From Planctomycetota bacterium (GTDB lineage: Bacteria > Planctomycetota > UBA1135 > GCA-002686595), in NCBI GenBank assembly GCA_016220035.1, contig JACRIO010000299.1:1-36325 (forward strand): a stretch of DNA of 36,325 bases, in the 5' to 3' direction. The position numbers were made by a program, and so were the translations under genes. Under the pieces are notes generated by a model. It was given only the letters and a program-made list of their open reading frames with translations. It did no database searches and was not told the DNA's origin. How positions within the stretch are numbered: position 1 is the stretch's first letter; each line of letters opens with the position of its first letter. Of this stretch, positions 5,992-14,082 are shown piece by piece.

Positions 5992-7575
5992 ATGAACGGC
6001 CTCGTGAGCCTCGCCGCTGCGTTGCTGTTCGCGACGTGCGGGCGGGAGCCCACGCGACGGCCGAACGTCCTGCTCGTGAGCATCGACACCCTGCGCGCCG
6101 ACCACCTCGGCTGCTACGGCTATCCGCGTGACACGTCGCCCAACCTGGATCGGTTCGCGAGCGAAGGCGTCCTCTTCGAGCGCGCGGTCTCGACGACCTC
6201 TTGGACGCTGCCCGCGCACATCAGCATGCTCACCGGGCTTCCGGTGTCGGTGCACGGCGTCTGCGACGACCGGCTCTGGTCGCGCACGAGCCCGATCGGG
6301 CACAGGATCCCGCCCCCGCTGCGCGGCACGTTCCTCTCCGAGTCGCTGAAGGCCGCGGGTTACGCGACCGCGGGTTTCTTCACGTTCGACTTCCTCGACG
6401 GCGTCTACGGGTTCGGCCGCGGGTTCGATCGGTGGGAGCGCGTCGGCGCGGAGCCGTTCTCCGATCCCGTGTTGCGCGAGGAACTGCTCGCGCTCCGCGC
6501 CGCGGGCGACCTGCACGCGATCGAGGAACTGTTGGAGCAGCACTCCGAACGTGCCTCCGACCCGCAGCACACGACGCCGGAGACCCTGGAGCGCGCAACG
6601 GCGTGGATGGAGGAGCAGCGTCGCGACCGACCCGCGCAGCCGTTTTTCCTGTTCCTCCATCTGTTCGACGTCCACGACCCCTACGACCCGCCGCCCGAGT
6701 TCGATCGTTTCGGGCCGCGCGACTATGCCGGACCCGTGGACGGACACGTCGAGCATTCGAAGGACGAGGAGCTCTTCGCCGGCCTGTCGCCCACGGACAT
6801 CGCACGCCAAGTCGCGCTCTACGACGGCGGGATCGCATACGTCGACGCGCAGCTCGGACGGTTGTTCGAGTGGCTGCGTGAGAAGGAGCTCGAGGAGGAC
6901 ACGCTCGTGATCGTCACCGCCGACCACGGCGAAGAATTCTTCGAGCACGGTCGGCAGGCGCACCATCGCCAGCTCTACATGGAGAGCATCCAAGTGCCGT
7001 TGATCCTCCGCTGGCCAGGACACCTGCCCGCCGGGAGTCGGATCGGCGGGACGGCGGGGATCATCGACATCCCGCCGACGATCCTCGCTGCGACGCGCAC
7101 CCGTCCATTGGCGCCGAAACCGGGAGCGGACCTGCTGCCGATCGCGCGCGGCGAGGTGAAAAACGGAGGACGGATGTACTCGAGCCTTCTCAACCTGTTT
7201 CGGCAGCGCGGAACGGGTGAGGACCAGGCCTACAAGCGGATCGAGAGCCTCGTGCGCGGTGACGAGCAGATCCTCGTGAGCTGGTGTCGCGATCAGCGCC
7301 CGCGCGTCGAGTCCTGGGATCTCGCGAACGATCCACGCGAGCTCGGTCCAGTCCGCCTGCTCGAATGGGAGGCGATCGAGCCGCAGCTCGCGGCCATCGC
7401 GCGCGGTTACTCCTCGTTCCGACTCCGCCAGCCCGATCGCGGACGCGAATTGCCGCAGGGGAATCGGCGGCTCAAGAGCCTCTTGGCGGCGAACGGATAC
7501 GCCTCCTCCGACGAGGTCGAGACCGTCGAGGCGGGCGACCGACTGTGCATGGACGGCTGCGTCTTCTGGCGCTGA
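5992..7575 (+). CDS. Sulfatase-fold phosphatase/transferase-like lipoprotein with Thr nucleophile
   Basis: 527 residues from ATG5992. GTG5959 is also open, but ATG5992 directly begins a signal sequence (MNGLVSLAAALLFATC) whose Cys could be lipidated, although Thr before the Cys is unusual. The alkaline phosphatase/sulfatase fold is clear: NVLLVSIDTLRADHLG carries metal ligand D32, and TADHGEEFFEHG carries D311-H312. At the C/S-x-P-x-R site of sulfatases the sequence is TLPAH (T72-H76). The formylglycine residue is therefore Thr and the Arg is His. Thr is the nucleophile in LtaS- and phosphoethanolamine-transferase-type members of the fold, so a phospho-transfer or phosphodiesterase activity is likelier than sulfate ester hydrolysis. 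Substrate unknown. It is convergent with the MoxR gene, whose stop lies 13 nt away. Confidence 0.8.
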   Translation: MNGLVSLAAALLFATCGREPTRRPNVLLVSIDTLRADHLGCYGYPRDTSPNLDRFASEGVLFERAVSTTSWTLPAHISMLTGLPVSVHGVCDDRLWSRTSPIGHRIPPPLRGTFLSESLKAAGYATAGFFTFDFLDGVYGFGRGFDRWERVGAEPFSDPVLREELLALRAAGDLHAIEELLEQHSERASDPQHTTPETLERATAWMEEQRRDRPAQPFFLFLHLFDVHDPYDPPPEFDRFGPRDYAGPVDGHVEHSKDEELFAGLSPTDIARQVALYDGGIAYVDAQLGRLFEWLREKELEEDTLVIVTADHGEEFFEHGRQAHHRQLYMESIQVPLILRWPGHLPAGSRIGGTAGIIDIPPTILAATRTRPLAPKPGADLLPIARGEVKNGGRMYSSLLNLFRQRGTGEDQAYKRIESLVRGDEQILVSWCRDQRPRVESWDLANDPRELGPVRLLEWEAIEPQLAAIARGYSSFRLRQPDRGRELPQGNRRLKSLLAANGYASSDEVETVEAGDRLCMDGCVFWR

Positions 7576-7587
7576 CGGGCTGGAGCG

Positions 7588-8583
7588 TCAACCCTTGCGC
7601 GCGCGCTCGAAGGCGGCGAGCGCGAGTTCGTCCGTGCGCGCGCGCGCGGCCTCGCCCTCGTAATTGAGCACGAGCCGGTGGCGCAGCGCGGGCGCGATCC
7701 ACGCGGTGAGGTCCTCGTCGCGCACGTGCAGCTCGCCGGCGGCGAGCGCGCGCACTTTGGCGCCGAGCAACAAAGCCTGACCGCCGCGCGGCGATGCACC
7801 GTAGCGCACGTAGCGGCGCACGAGGTCGGGCGCGGTCGGGCTCGCGGGGTCGGTCGCGAGGAGCGTACGCGCGACGAGCTCGATGCACGCCCTGCTCGCG
7901 GGCACCTGACGCACGAGCGACTGCATCGCGAGCAGTCGAGCGCGGTCGAGCTTGGCCTTCGGCTTCGCGCGCTCCTCGCCGGTCGTCGCGGACAGGATCG
8001 TCGTCAGCGCCGCGAGGTCGGGCGCGCCGAGGTCGAGCTTGAAGAGGAAGCGGTCGAGCTGCGCCTCGGGCAGCGGATACGTGCCCTCCATCTCGATCGG
8101 GTTCTGGGTCGCGGCGACGAAGAACGGTCGTTCGAGCTCGAACCGCTCGCCGAAGACCGTGACCTGCCCCTCCTGCATCGCTTCGAGCAGCGCGGACTGC
8201 GTGCGCGGCGTCGCGCGGTTGATCTCGTCGGCGAGCAGCACGTTGGCGAACACGGGCCCGCGATGGAACACGAAACGCCGCGCGCCGCGCTCGTCCTCGT
8301 CGAGCACGCGCGTGCCCGTGATGTCGGCCGGCATGAGGTCGGGCGTGAACTGGATGCGACGAAACGAGAGCTCGAGCGCGTCGGCGACGCCCTGCACGAG
8401 CGTCGTCTTGCCCAGCCCAGGTGCGCCCTCGAGCAGGACGTGCCCGCCCGCGAAGAGCGCGCACAAGAGCGCCTCGCTCGTCGCGGGCGCGCCGAGGAAG
8501 ACGCGACCGATCTCGTCGCGCAGCGCGGAGAACGCCTTGGGGAACTCGGCCACGTCGCGAGCGAGCGCATCCGGCGTCTTCAT
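7588..8583 (-). CDS. moxR: MoxR family AAA+ ATPase
   Basis: 331 residues from ATG8583, preceded by GAGGAAA; the 39-residue N-terminal extension in the ORF track is Ser/Arg-rich and rejected. Walker A GAPGLGKTT (53-61), Walker B LLADEIN (D119-E120), sensor 1 ATQNP and the MEGTYPLPEAQLDRFLFK segment are diagnostic of the MoxR subfamily. The C-terminal lid includes YGASPRGGQALLL. MoxR ATPases act as cytoplasmic chaperones that mature or insert metal cofactors into partner proteins, usually with DUF58 and von Willebrand A proteins. No such partner is adjacent on the minus strand here; downstream is the convergent sulfatase-like gene, so it is an isolated copy within this window. Confidence 0.9.
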   Translation of the reverse strand: MKTPDALARDVAEFPKAFSALRDEIGRVFLGAPATSEALLCALFAGGHVLLEGAPGLGKTTLVQGVADALELSFRRIQFTPDLMPADITGTRVLDEDERGARRFVFHRGPVFANVLLADEINRATPRTQSALLEAMQEGQVTVFGERFELERPFFVAATQNPIEMEGTYPLPEAQLDRFLFKLDLGAPDLAALTTILSATTGEERAKPKAKLDRARLLAMQSLVRQVPASRACIELVARTLLATDPASPTAPDLVRRYVRYGASPRGGQALLLGAKVRALAAGELHVRDEDLTAWIAPALRHRLVLNYEGEAARARTDELALAAFERARKG

Positions 8584-8659
8584 GCTCGGGGCACTTTCCT
8601 CGATGCGGGGTCGTGAGGCAAGCAGGGGTGCCCCGTGAAGCCGCGCACCGGCGCCGATT

Positions 8660-9367
8660 TCAACCCGCGAGGAGCTCGACGAGCTCCGCGAGCTCGGCAA
8701 GACTCGTCACGCGCGGCGCGAAGCTCGCGTTCCAGTCGGCGTGCGCGCGCGCGTGGTCGACGAGCACCGAGCGCAGCCCCGCGCGTTGCGCGCCGAGCAC
8801 GTCGCGTTCGAGGTCGTCCCCCGCGTGCAGCGCCTCCTCGGGCGCGACCCGCGCGAGCGCGAGCGCGTGCTCGAAGATCGCCCGATCGGGCTTCTCCATC
8901 CGTTCGACGGCCGAGCACACGACGAAGTCGAAGCGACGGGACAGATCGAGACGGTCGAGGAGCAGGGGCAGGCGCGTCGACCAGTTGGAGACGATGCCGA
9001 CCCGCAGGCCGAGCGCACGCGCGCGTTCGACGAGCTCCAGGGCGCCCGGGAACAGCGCGAACGTTTCCGCGCGCGAGAAGTGGGCGAACAGTTCGTTCGC
9101 GAGCGGCGCGAGCTCGCCGCGCGGCACGCCGAGGTAGCCGTGGAAGATGCGCTCGATGTAGGCCTCGAACCACCGGTCGGTGTAGCGCCACGCACCGCCG
9201 ATCTCGCGCGGGAGCTCGTGGTGCGCGCGCCGCATCATGGCGTTCATCTCGGCTTCCGTGACGGCGAGGCCGTGCCCGCGCGCGGCCGCGGCATAGAGCT
9301 CGAACCGCGACGGACGCTCGGTGAGGAGCGTGTTCCCGACGTCGAGGAAGAGCGCGCGCAAGGCCAT
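8660..9367 (-). CDS. HAD-superfamily hydrolase
   Basis: 235 residues from ATG9367; the 991-codon ORF in the track is a read-back over the divergent genes. Motif I is FLDVGNTLL: the nucleophile Asp is present, but the usual second Asp (DxD) is Gly, as in HDHD3-like members. Motif II is VSNWS, the motif III Lys is in MEKPDRAIFEHAL, and motif IV is HAGDDLERDVLGAQRAG. An alpha-helical cap lies between motifs I and II. It is likely a cytoplasmic phosphatase or haloacid-dehalogenase-like enzyme of unknown substrate; the missing general-acid Asp makes efficient phosphatase activity uncertain. The gene lies upstream of the MoxR gene on the same strand (76 nt gap) and diverges from the TPR lipoprotein gene. 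Confidence 0.85.
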   Translation of the reverse strand: MALRALFLDVGNTLLTERPSRFELYAAAARGHGLAVTEAEMNAMMRRAHHELPREIGGAWRYTDRWFEAYIERIFHGYLGVPRGELAPLANELFAHFSRAETFALFPGALELVERARALGLRVGIVSNWSTRLPLLLDRLDLSRRFDFVVCSAVERMEKPDRAIFEHALALARVAPEEALHAGDDLERDVLGAQRAGLRSVLVDHARAHADWNASFAPRVTSLAELAELVELLAG

Positions 9368-9652
9368 GGGCGGGGTCCGGCGGTCCGGCCGACGTTCCGC
9401 CACGGATCGTAGAGGCGTACGAAGGACGGAGCGAGAGCGCGCTCGACGCCCGCGCGCGGGCCGCGAGTGCCCGCGACGGCCGTTCGGCGGGTCGTCCCGC
9501 GCCGCGGGCGGGATGGTAGCGGCGAACCTATCCGTATCCGCCCGCGCAGGCTGCTCCATGGCCGTCCAGAGGCTTGTTCCGCGCGTCGAAACGGCGCAGG
9601 ATCCTGCCTCGGACTCCCGCACCATCGCGCACCTGGCTCCACTTCGAGAACG
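9368..9652. other. Divergent intergenic region
   Basis: 285 bases between the HAD gene (minus) and the TPR lipoprotein gene (plus). It should contain both promoters. A TACGAT-like -10 for the HAD gene can be read on the minus strand near 9405, and an A/T-richer patch occurs near 9530 (AACCTATCCGTAT). No coding frame here is convincing. Confidence 0.35.
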
Positions 9653-10717
9653 ATGACCGCGCTCCCTACACGCCCACGCAGCGATCGTCCCGGCCGAGCG
9701 CTGGCCGGAGCGACCCTCTTGATCGCATTGCTCGGCGCGACGGCTTGCAAGAGCCGTTCGAGCCTGCCGCGTACGATGCCGGTGACGAAGGAGATGCGCA
9801 CCGAGGCGCGGCAGGCGACCGAGCTCGGCAAATGGCCTGTCGCGGCGCAGCGCTGGTATTCGATCTTCGTGGACAGCGGTCTGCAGGATCGCGTCGCTTG
9901 CGCCGAGACCGCGCGCGCGATGATGCACTTGAACGACCCGGAGAGCGCGTTGCGCGTGCTCGAGCAGGGCCTCGAACGGCACGCGGACGCGGCCGAGCTC
10001 CACGAGCTCAAGGGCGACGCGCTCGTGCAGCAGAACTTCCGACGCGCGGCGGAGCACGCGTACGAGACGGCCGTCAAGCTCGACCCGAAGAGCGGCTCCG
10101 CTTGGCGCGCGCTCGGCCGCGTGCGCGTCGATCTCGGCTACGAAGGCGCGGCCGTGGAGCCGCTCCAGCACGCCATCGACCTCGGCTGCGACGAGTTCGC
10201 GACGCGCATGCTGCTCGCGCGCGCGAAGTGCGGGTCGGGTGATCCGTGTGGGGCCTTCCAGGCCTATGTGCTCGCCTTCCAACACGGCAAGGGCCAGCCC
10301 GAGCAGTACGTCGAAGCCTCGATGCTCCACCTGAACGAGATCGTGCGGCGCGTGCACAAGGATGCGGCGCCCTGCGCGCAGGCGTGGCTCGAGAAGGCGA
10401 TCGAGCTCGATGACCGGTTCGAGCAGGCGCATTTCGAGCTCGGGGTGTTGAAGGAAGACCTGGGCAAGCAGGACGAGGCGATCCGGCACTACCGGCGTGC
10501 GATCGAGATCGATCCCGCGTTCCTGCCCGCGCTGCGCAACCTCGCGCTGCTCTACTTCGCGCGCAAGGACCAGGCGAACACGCGCCTCTGGGTGAAGCGT
10601 GCGCTCGAACACGAGCGCGATCCCGAGCGGCGCAAGGCGCTCGAGAACATGCTCGAGCCCCTCGGCGAGGACGGCGCGAGCCCGCCGCAGGCCGCGCGCG
10701 ACGGCCGGCCCAACTGA
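9653..10717 (+). CDS. TPR-repeat lipoprotein
   Basis: 354 residues from ATG9653, with GAGAA just upstream. The N-terminus has a basic start, hydrophobic core and lipobox-like GATAC, so it is probably a lipoprotein. The body is helical tetratricopeptide-like repeats, for example AAELHELKGDALVQQNFRRA, GSAWRALGRVRVDLGYEGAA, EQAHFELGVLKEDLGKQDEA and PALRNLALLYFARKDQA. Four or more units can be seen, with two odd Cys-containing units in the middle (AKCGSGDPCGAF). TPR proteins scaffold complexes; no enzyme motif is present. A hairpin GGAGCT-TCG-AGCTCC (10719-10733) follows the stop directly, so it may be transcribed separately from the next gene. Confidence 0.85.
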   Translation: MTALPTRPRSDRPGRALAGATLLIALLGATACKSRSSLPRTMPVTKEMRTEARQATELGKWPVAAQRWYSIFVDSGLQDRVACAETARAMMHLNDPESALRVLEQGLERHADAAELHELKGDALVQQNFRRAAEHAYETAVKLDPKSGSAWRALGRVRVDLGYEGAAVEPLQHAIDLGCDEFATRMLLARAKCGSGDPCGAFQAYVLAFQHGKGQPEQYVEASMLHLNEIVRRVHKDAAPCAQAWLEKAIELDDRFEQAHFELGVLKEDLGKQDEAIRHYRRAIEIDPAFLPALRNLALLYFARKDQANTRLWVKRALEHERDPERRKALENMLEPLGEDGASPPQAARDGRPN

Positions 10718-10718
10718 C

Positions 10719-10733
10719 GGAGCTTCGAGCTCC
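10719..10733 (+). terminator. Small hairpin after the TPR lipoprotein gene
   Basis: GGAGCT-TCG-AGCTCC forms a 6-bp stem with a 3-base loop immediately after the stop. It overlaps where a -35 element for the next gene would lie and has no T tract, so it could equally be an operator-like site. Confidence 0.3.
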
Positions 10734-10746
10734 ACCGTGCGCGCGC

Positions 10747-10752
10747 TAGCCT
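10747..10752 (+). promoter_or_regulatory. -10-like TAGCCT suggesting a leaderless mRNA
   Basis: TAGCCT ends 8 nt before ATG10761, so transcription would begin at about the A of the start codon. There is no Shine-Dalgarno sequence between them. The same hexamer is in the promoter at 722-727. Confidence 0.4.
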
Positions 10753-10760
10753 GAGACCAC

Positions 10761-12926
10761 ATGCGCAAGTGGATCGTCGTCGTGCTGGTGTTGCTCGCAC
10801 TCGCATTCCTCGCCGTGCGCGGCTGCGGTCCGAGTTCGAGGCCGTCACCCTCGGAACCGGGAGTCGGTCCGGGCGGGGGAGCGAGCGAAAGCGCGGCGAA
10901 TGCGGAGCTCGACCCGGCGACGCGTGGAACGGACCGAGCGCTCGCAACACGGCCGGAGGCCGCCGCGCACCCTGCTGAGCGTAGAGGCGCGCTCACGGGC
11001 GGCGTGATCGATCCCGCCGGCCGACCCGTCGTCGACGCGCGCGTCGAGGCCCTGGAGGACGAAATCGGCGCGGGCGCGCCCGGGGAAACGCGCGAACGCA
11101 CGCGGCACGCGAGCGGAGCGTCGGACACGGACGGCCGATTCGCGCTCGACGTCCCGCGCGGGCGCCCGCTCGAACTCGACGTGCGCAAGGCGGGATACGC
11201 CTTCGTTCGCGTCCTCCACTGCTCGGCGGGCGAGGAAGTGCTCCTGAAGCTCGCGCCGGCACCGTCGCTCTTCGTGCGAACGCGCCGCGCGGATGGAGCT
11301 CCAGCGGCGGACGTGCTCGTGCGCGTAGGGCCCCTGGTCGAAGGCGGCTCCGGTTCGTGGACCGAGCTCGGGGCGGAGCGCACGGATGCGCTCGGTGTCG
11401 CGCGTTTCCTCGCGTTGCCCATCGGGCCGGTGATGATCGAGGTCGAGCCGCCCACCGAGACCCCGCCGCCTCCCATGCGGGTGGAGCTCGCTCCGGGCGC
11501 CACGATCGAGCGCGAGTTCCAACTCGTTGCCGGTCCTTCCGTTCTCGGACGCGTCGTCGACGTCCGCACCAAGTCGCCGATCCCCGGCGCACGCGTCGGA
11601 TGCCGCCTGCTCATGCAAGGACGCGTCGCGACCACCGACGACCGCGGCGAGTACGTCTTCGAGGGCTTCCCACGGACTGGAGCGTCGAAGCTCTACGTCG
11701 ACGCGCCCGGCTATGGACGCGCGGAGCAGAGCGTGCGTGACGAGCCGTCGGCGCCCTTGCATACGCGTGCCGATTTCGAGCTCCTCCCCGAGCACGTCGT
11801 GCGCGGCCGCTTGTTCGCTCCGGATGGAAAGACGCCGATTTCCGGCGCGCGCATCGAAGCCCTCGGGCCGGAGAGCTCGCTCTCGAAATGGGACCGGCGC
11901 GCGGCGCGCACCCGCGAGGACGGACGATTCGAGATCGCGAACCTGCGCTCGGACGTCCGCCACCGGCTGTCGATCGACGTGCGCGGCTTCGCCCGCGAAG
12001 TGCGCTCGTTCCCCGGCGCGCCCCAGGAACTCGCCGCGACCGAGTTCGGCGACATCGTGCTCCGCCCGAGCGCGTGCGCGAGCGGACGCGTGCTCGACGC
12101 GGAGGGGCGCGGCGTGCCGATGCAGGGGCTGCAAGCGCGCGTGTTCGCGCTCGACGCGGAGGGGAAGAGCGCCGACGGCGAGCGCACGCGCGTGCTCGCG
12201 CTCCGCTCCGACCACCTCGGCCGTTTCGAGCTGTGCGACCTCCCCGCGGGCCGGCTCGAGGTGTGGGCGTCGATCCCCGGCATCCAGAAGGAGCCGCGCC
12301 TCGCGGTCGAGCTCGTCGAGGGCCTCGAGCGCCGCGACCTCGTGCTCGTCGTCGGCACCGGTCTCACGATCCGCGGCCGTGTCGTCGATCCAACCGGCGC
12401 TCCGATCGCGATGGTGAACCTCTCGCTGCGGAAGGCCGACGGGACGCGCCTCGGGCACGTGCCGCTGCGCACGGGCTCCGACGGGCGCTTCCTCTGCCCG
12501 GGCCTCGAGCCCGGGTCGTACCAGATCGCGATCTGGCCCGAGAACCGCGAGGGCGACGAGAGCGCAGGCACGCTCTACGCGAACTGCGTCCTCGACGACG
12601 TCGAAGCGGGGACGCACGACCTCGAAGTGCGGCTCGCCGCGGGACGTTTCGCGCGAGGCGTCGTGCGCGCGAAGGACGGCACGCCCGTGCTCCAGGCCTA
12701 CGTTTCGGCGAAGAACGCGCGCGGCGCGGCGCTCACCGCCGTGTTGACCGACGCGGAAGGACGCTTCCAGTTGCTCTTGTCGCCCGACGAGGAGCACGAG
12801 CTCGAAGCGCGTCCTCCCGCGGCGAATCCCGCGGAGCGCTCGTCGGCGCCGCTCGATCCGGCGACTTTCGCGCGCAAGAACGGCGTTCGCGGCGGCGCGC
12901 AGGACGTCGAGCTGCGGCTTCCGTGA
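10761..12926 (+). CDS. Exported carboxypeptidase-regulatory-like (beta-sandwich) repeat protein
   Basis: 721 residues from ATG10761. The N-terminus (KWIVVVLVLLALAFLAVRGC) is a membrane anchor or lipoprotein signal, followed by a Ser/Pro/Gly-rich spacer. The rest is a string of about six carboxypeptidase D regulatory-like domains. Each opens with a G-x-V-x-D-x-x-G-x-P pattern (GGVIDPAGRPV, GRVVDVRTKSPI, GRLFAPDGKTPI, GRVLDAEGRGVP, RGRVVDPTGAPI, RGVVRAKDGTPV) and closes with DGRF-type turns (TDGRFALDV, DRGEYVFEG, EDGRFEIAN, LGRFELCD, SDGRFLCPG, AEGRFQLLL). No catalytic domain is seen, so a surface structural or adhesive role is likely. The start codon lies 9 nt after a -10-like hexamer. Confidence 0.85.
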   Translation: MRKWIVVVLVLLALAFLAVRGCGPSSRPSPSEPGVGPGGGASESAANAELDPATRGTDRALATRPEAAAHPAERRGALTGGVIDPAGRPVVDARVEALEDEIGAGAPGETRERTRHASGASDTDGRFALDVPRGRPLELDVRKAGYAFVRVLHCSAGEEVLLKLAPAPSLFVRTRRADGAPAADVLVRVGPLVEGGSGSWTELGAERTDALGVARFLALPIGPVMIEVEPPTETPPPPMRVELAPGATIEREFQLVAGPSVLGRVVDVRTKSPIPGARVGCRLLMQGRVATTDDRGEYVFEGFPRTGASKLYVDAPGYGRAEQSVRDEPSAPLHTRADFELLPEHVVRGRLFAPDGKTPISGARIEALGPESSLSKWDRRAARTREDGRFEIANLRSDVRHRLSIDVRGFAREVRSFPGAPQELAATEFGDIVLRPSACASGRVLDAEGRGVPMQGLQARVFALDAEGKSADGERTRVLALRSDHLGRFELCDLPAGRLEVWASIPGIQKEPRLAVELVEGLERRDLVLVVGTGLTIRGRVVDPTGAPIAMVNLSLRKADGTRLGHVPLRTGSDGRFLCPGLEPGSYQIAIWPENREGDESAGTLYANCVLDDVEAGTHDLEVRLAAGRFARGVVRAKDGTPVLQAYVSAKNARGAALTAVLTDAEGRFQLLLSPDEEHELEARPPAANPAERSSAPLDPATFARKNGVRGGAQDVELRLP

Positions 12927-12933
12927 GCGCGCA

Positions 12934-13170
12934 TCACTCCGTCAGCGACTCGACGAGCTCGTCGATCTTCTCCGTCAGCTCCTCGGCGAACTCCTCGCCG
13001 AAGTCGTTCGCGAGCACGTCGATCTCCTCGAACATGTAGCGTCCGGTCGAGCGGCTGAACGGGATCCCGTACTCCCACTTGCTGCCGTCCGAGGCGTGGA
13101 TCACGACCTCGATCTGGTCGTCGCCTTCGACCGGGCGGACGGTGTAGCTCTTCACCTGGTAGCTGGACAT
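12934..13170 (-). CDS. Small acidic protein of unknown function
   Basis: 78 residues from ATG13170, with AAGGAA upstream; the longer form in the ORF track adds an Arg-rich tail not supported by the ribosome-binding site. The sequence has a beta-strand-like first half (QVKSYTVRPV, IEVVIHASDG, WEYGIPFS) and a strongly acidic helical second half (FGEEFAEELTEKIDELVESL). There is no signal peptide or Cys. I do not recognise the family. It is convergent with the repeat protein gene, 7 nt apart, and has its own promoter-like site. Confidence 0.7.
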   Translation of the reverse strand: MSSYQVKSYTVRPVEGDDQIEVVIHASDGSKWEYGIPFSRSTGRYMFEEIDVLANDFGEEFAEELTEKIDELVESLTE

Positions 13171-13195
13171 GGGGTTCCTTCGAGCGCGGCGCAGC

Positions 13196-13224
13196 ATGCT
13201 AGGCGTGCACGTGGGACGCGTCGA
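13196..13224 (-). promoter_or_regulatory. Predicted promoter of the small acidic protein gene
   Basis: On the minus strand TCGACG (13224-13219), a 17-nt spacer and TAGCAT (13201-13196) precede ATG13170. The predicted leader is about 20 nt and contains the AAGGAA ribosome-binding site. Confidence 0.45.
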
Positions 13225-13236
13225 GCGCGCGCGGCC

Positions 13237-14043
13237 TCAATCTCCAGCCGGGCTCTCCCACGGTTTCCGGGGACGCCAGACCTCGAACTCGTGGTACGCG
13301 TGCGTGTTGAAGCGATCGATGAGCACCCAGCCCGCGCGCTCGAGCTCGCGGTCCATCAGACCATCGGGGAGCTTGTGATCCGGCGGCGGGCCGACCGGGA
13401 GCTTCCCCGGCTTGTACTCGACGATCGCGAGGCGTCCGCCGGGTCGTAGGACGTCCTTCAACTGCTTGAAGTACGCGATGCGGTCCTCGAGGTGATGGTA
13501 CGTGTCGGCGACGAAGACGAGGTCGAGCGCCTGCCGCGGGAAGCGTGGATCGTTCGTGCTCGCGAGCACAGGGACGACGTTGCGCAGCCCACGCTCCTCG
13601 ACGCGCTCGCGCACGCGGTCGATCTGCGCGGGCTCGATGTCGCTCGCGAAGACGACGCCGTCCGGACACGCCACGGCGAGCGCGAGCGTGAAGAGACCGG
13701 GTCCGCACCCGAGGTCGCCGACCGCGGCGTCGCGCGGGAGCTCGAGCTTCGCGATCACCAGGTCGACCTTGAGCTCCTTCTGGCGTTCCGCGCTCTCGAG
13801 CAGCGCGATGTAGCGGTCGACGTCGGGCTGGCCCTTCGGATCGCGGTTCGCGGGTTTCGCGCGGGCGGGCTCGGCCGCGTGCGCGGCCGGCGCCGATTGC
13901 GCGGCTTCCAGCGTCGAAGTGCGCCCCTCGCTTCGAACGTCGCCGAAGGCGTGGGGCGCCTCGTCCTGATGCGGTCCGCTTCGGCAAGCGAGAGCGACAG
14001 CGACGAGCGGAAGAGCAACGAAAGCGCGAGTCCAGAGCTGCAT
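13237..14043 (-). CDS. Lipoprotein-type class I SAM-dependent methyltransferase
   Basis: 268 residues from ATG14043. An N-terminal signal (LWTRAFVALPLVAVALAC) ends in a good lipobox (ALAC), followed by an Ala/Pro-rich linker. The catalytic part has motif I VGDLGCGPGLFTLALA, an acidic residue after FASDIEPAQ, VFVADTYHHL and a post-motif segment LRPGGRLAIVEYKPG, as in UbiE/Methyltransf_11-type enzymes. Residues for SAM binding look intact. The oddity is the export signal: SAM is cytoplasmic, so either the signal is not processed, the protein stays anchored facing the cytosol, or it uses an unknown SAM supply. The target is unknown. The next gene upstream on the strand is another methyltransferase (stop at 14083, 39 nt away), possibly co-transcribed. 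Confidence 0.85.
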   Translation of the reverse strand: MQLWTRAFVALPLVAVALACRSGPHQDEAPHAFGDVRSEGRTSTLEAAQSAPAAHAAEPARAKPANRDPKGQPDVDRYIALLESAERQKELKVDLVIAKLELPRDAAVGDLGCGPGLFTLALAVACPDGVVFASDIEPAQIDRVRERVEERGLRNVVPVLASTNDPRFPRQALDLVFVADTYHHLEDRIAYFKQLKDVLRPGGRLAIVEYKPGKLPVGPPPDHKLPDGLMDRELERAGWVLIDRFNTHAYHEFEVWRPRKPWESPAGD

Positions 14044-14082
14044 GGCGCCGCCATTCGATCCATCGCGCGCGCCGCGCACAAG

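Noticed and set aside
8660-11635. 991-residue minus-strand ORF
   Set aside because: Only the part from ATG9367 (HAD hydrolase) is coding; the rest is antisense to the TPR and repeat-protein genes.
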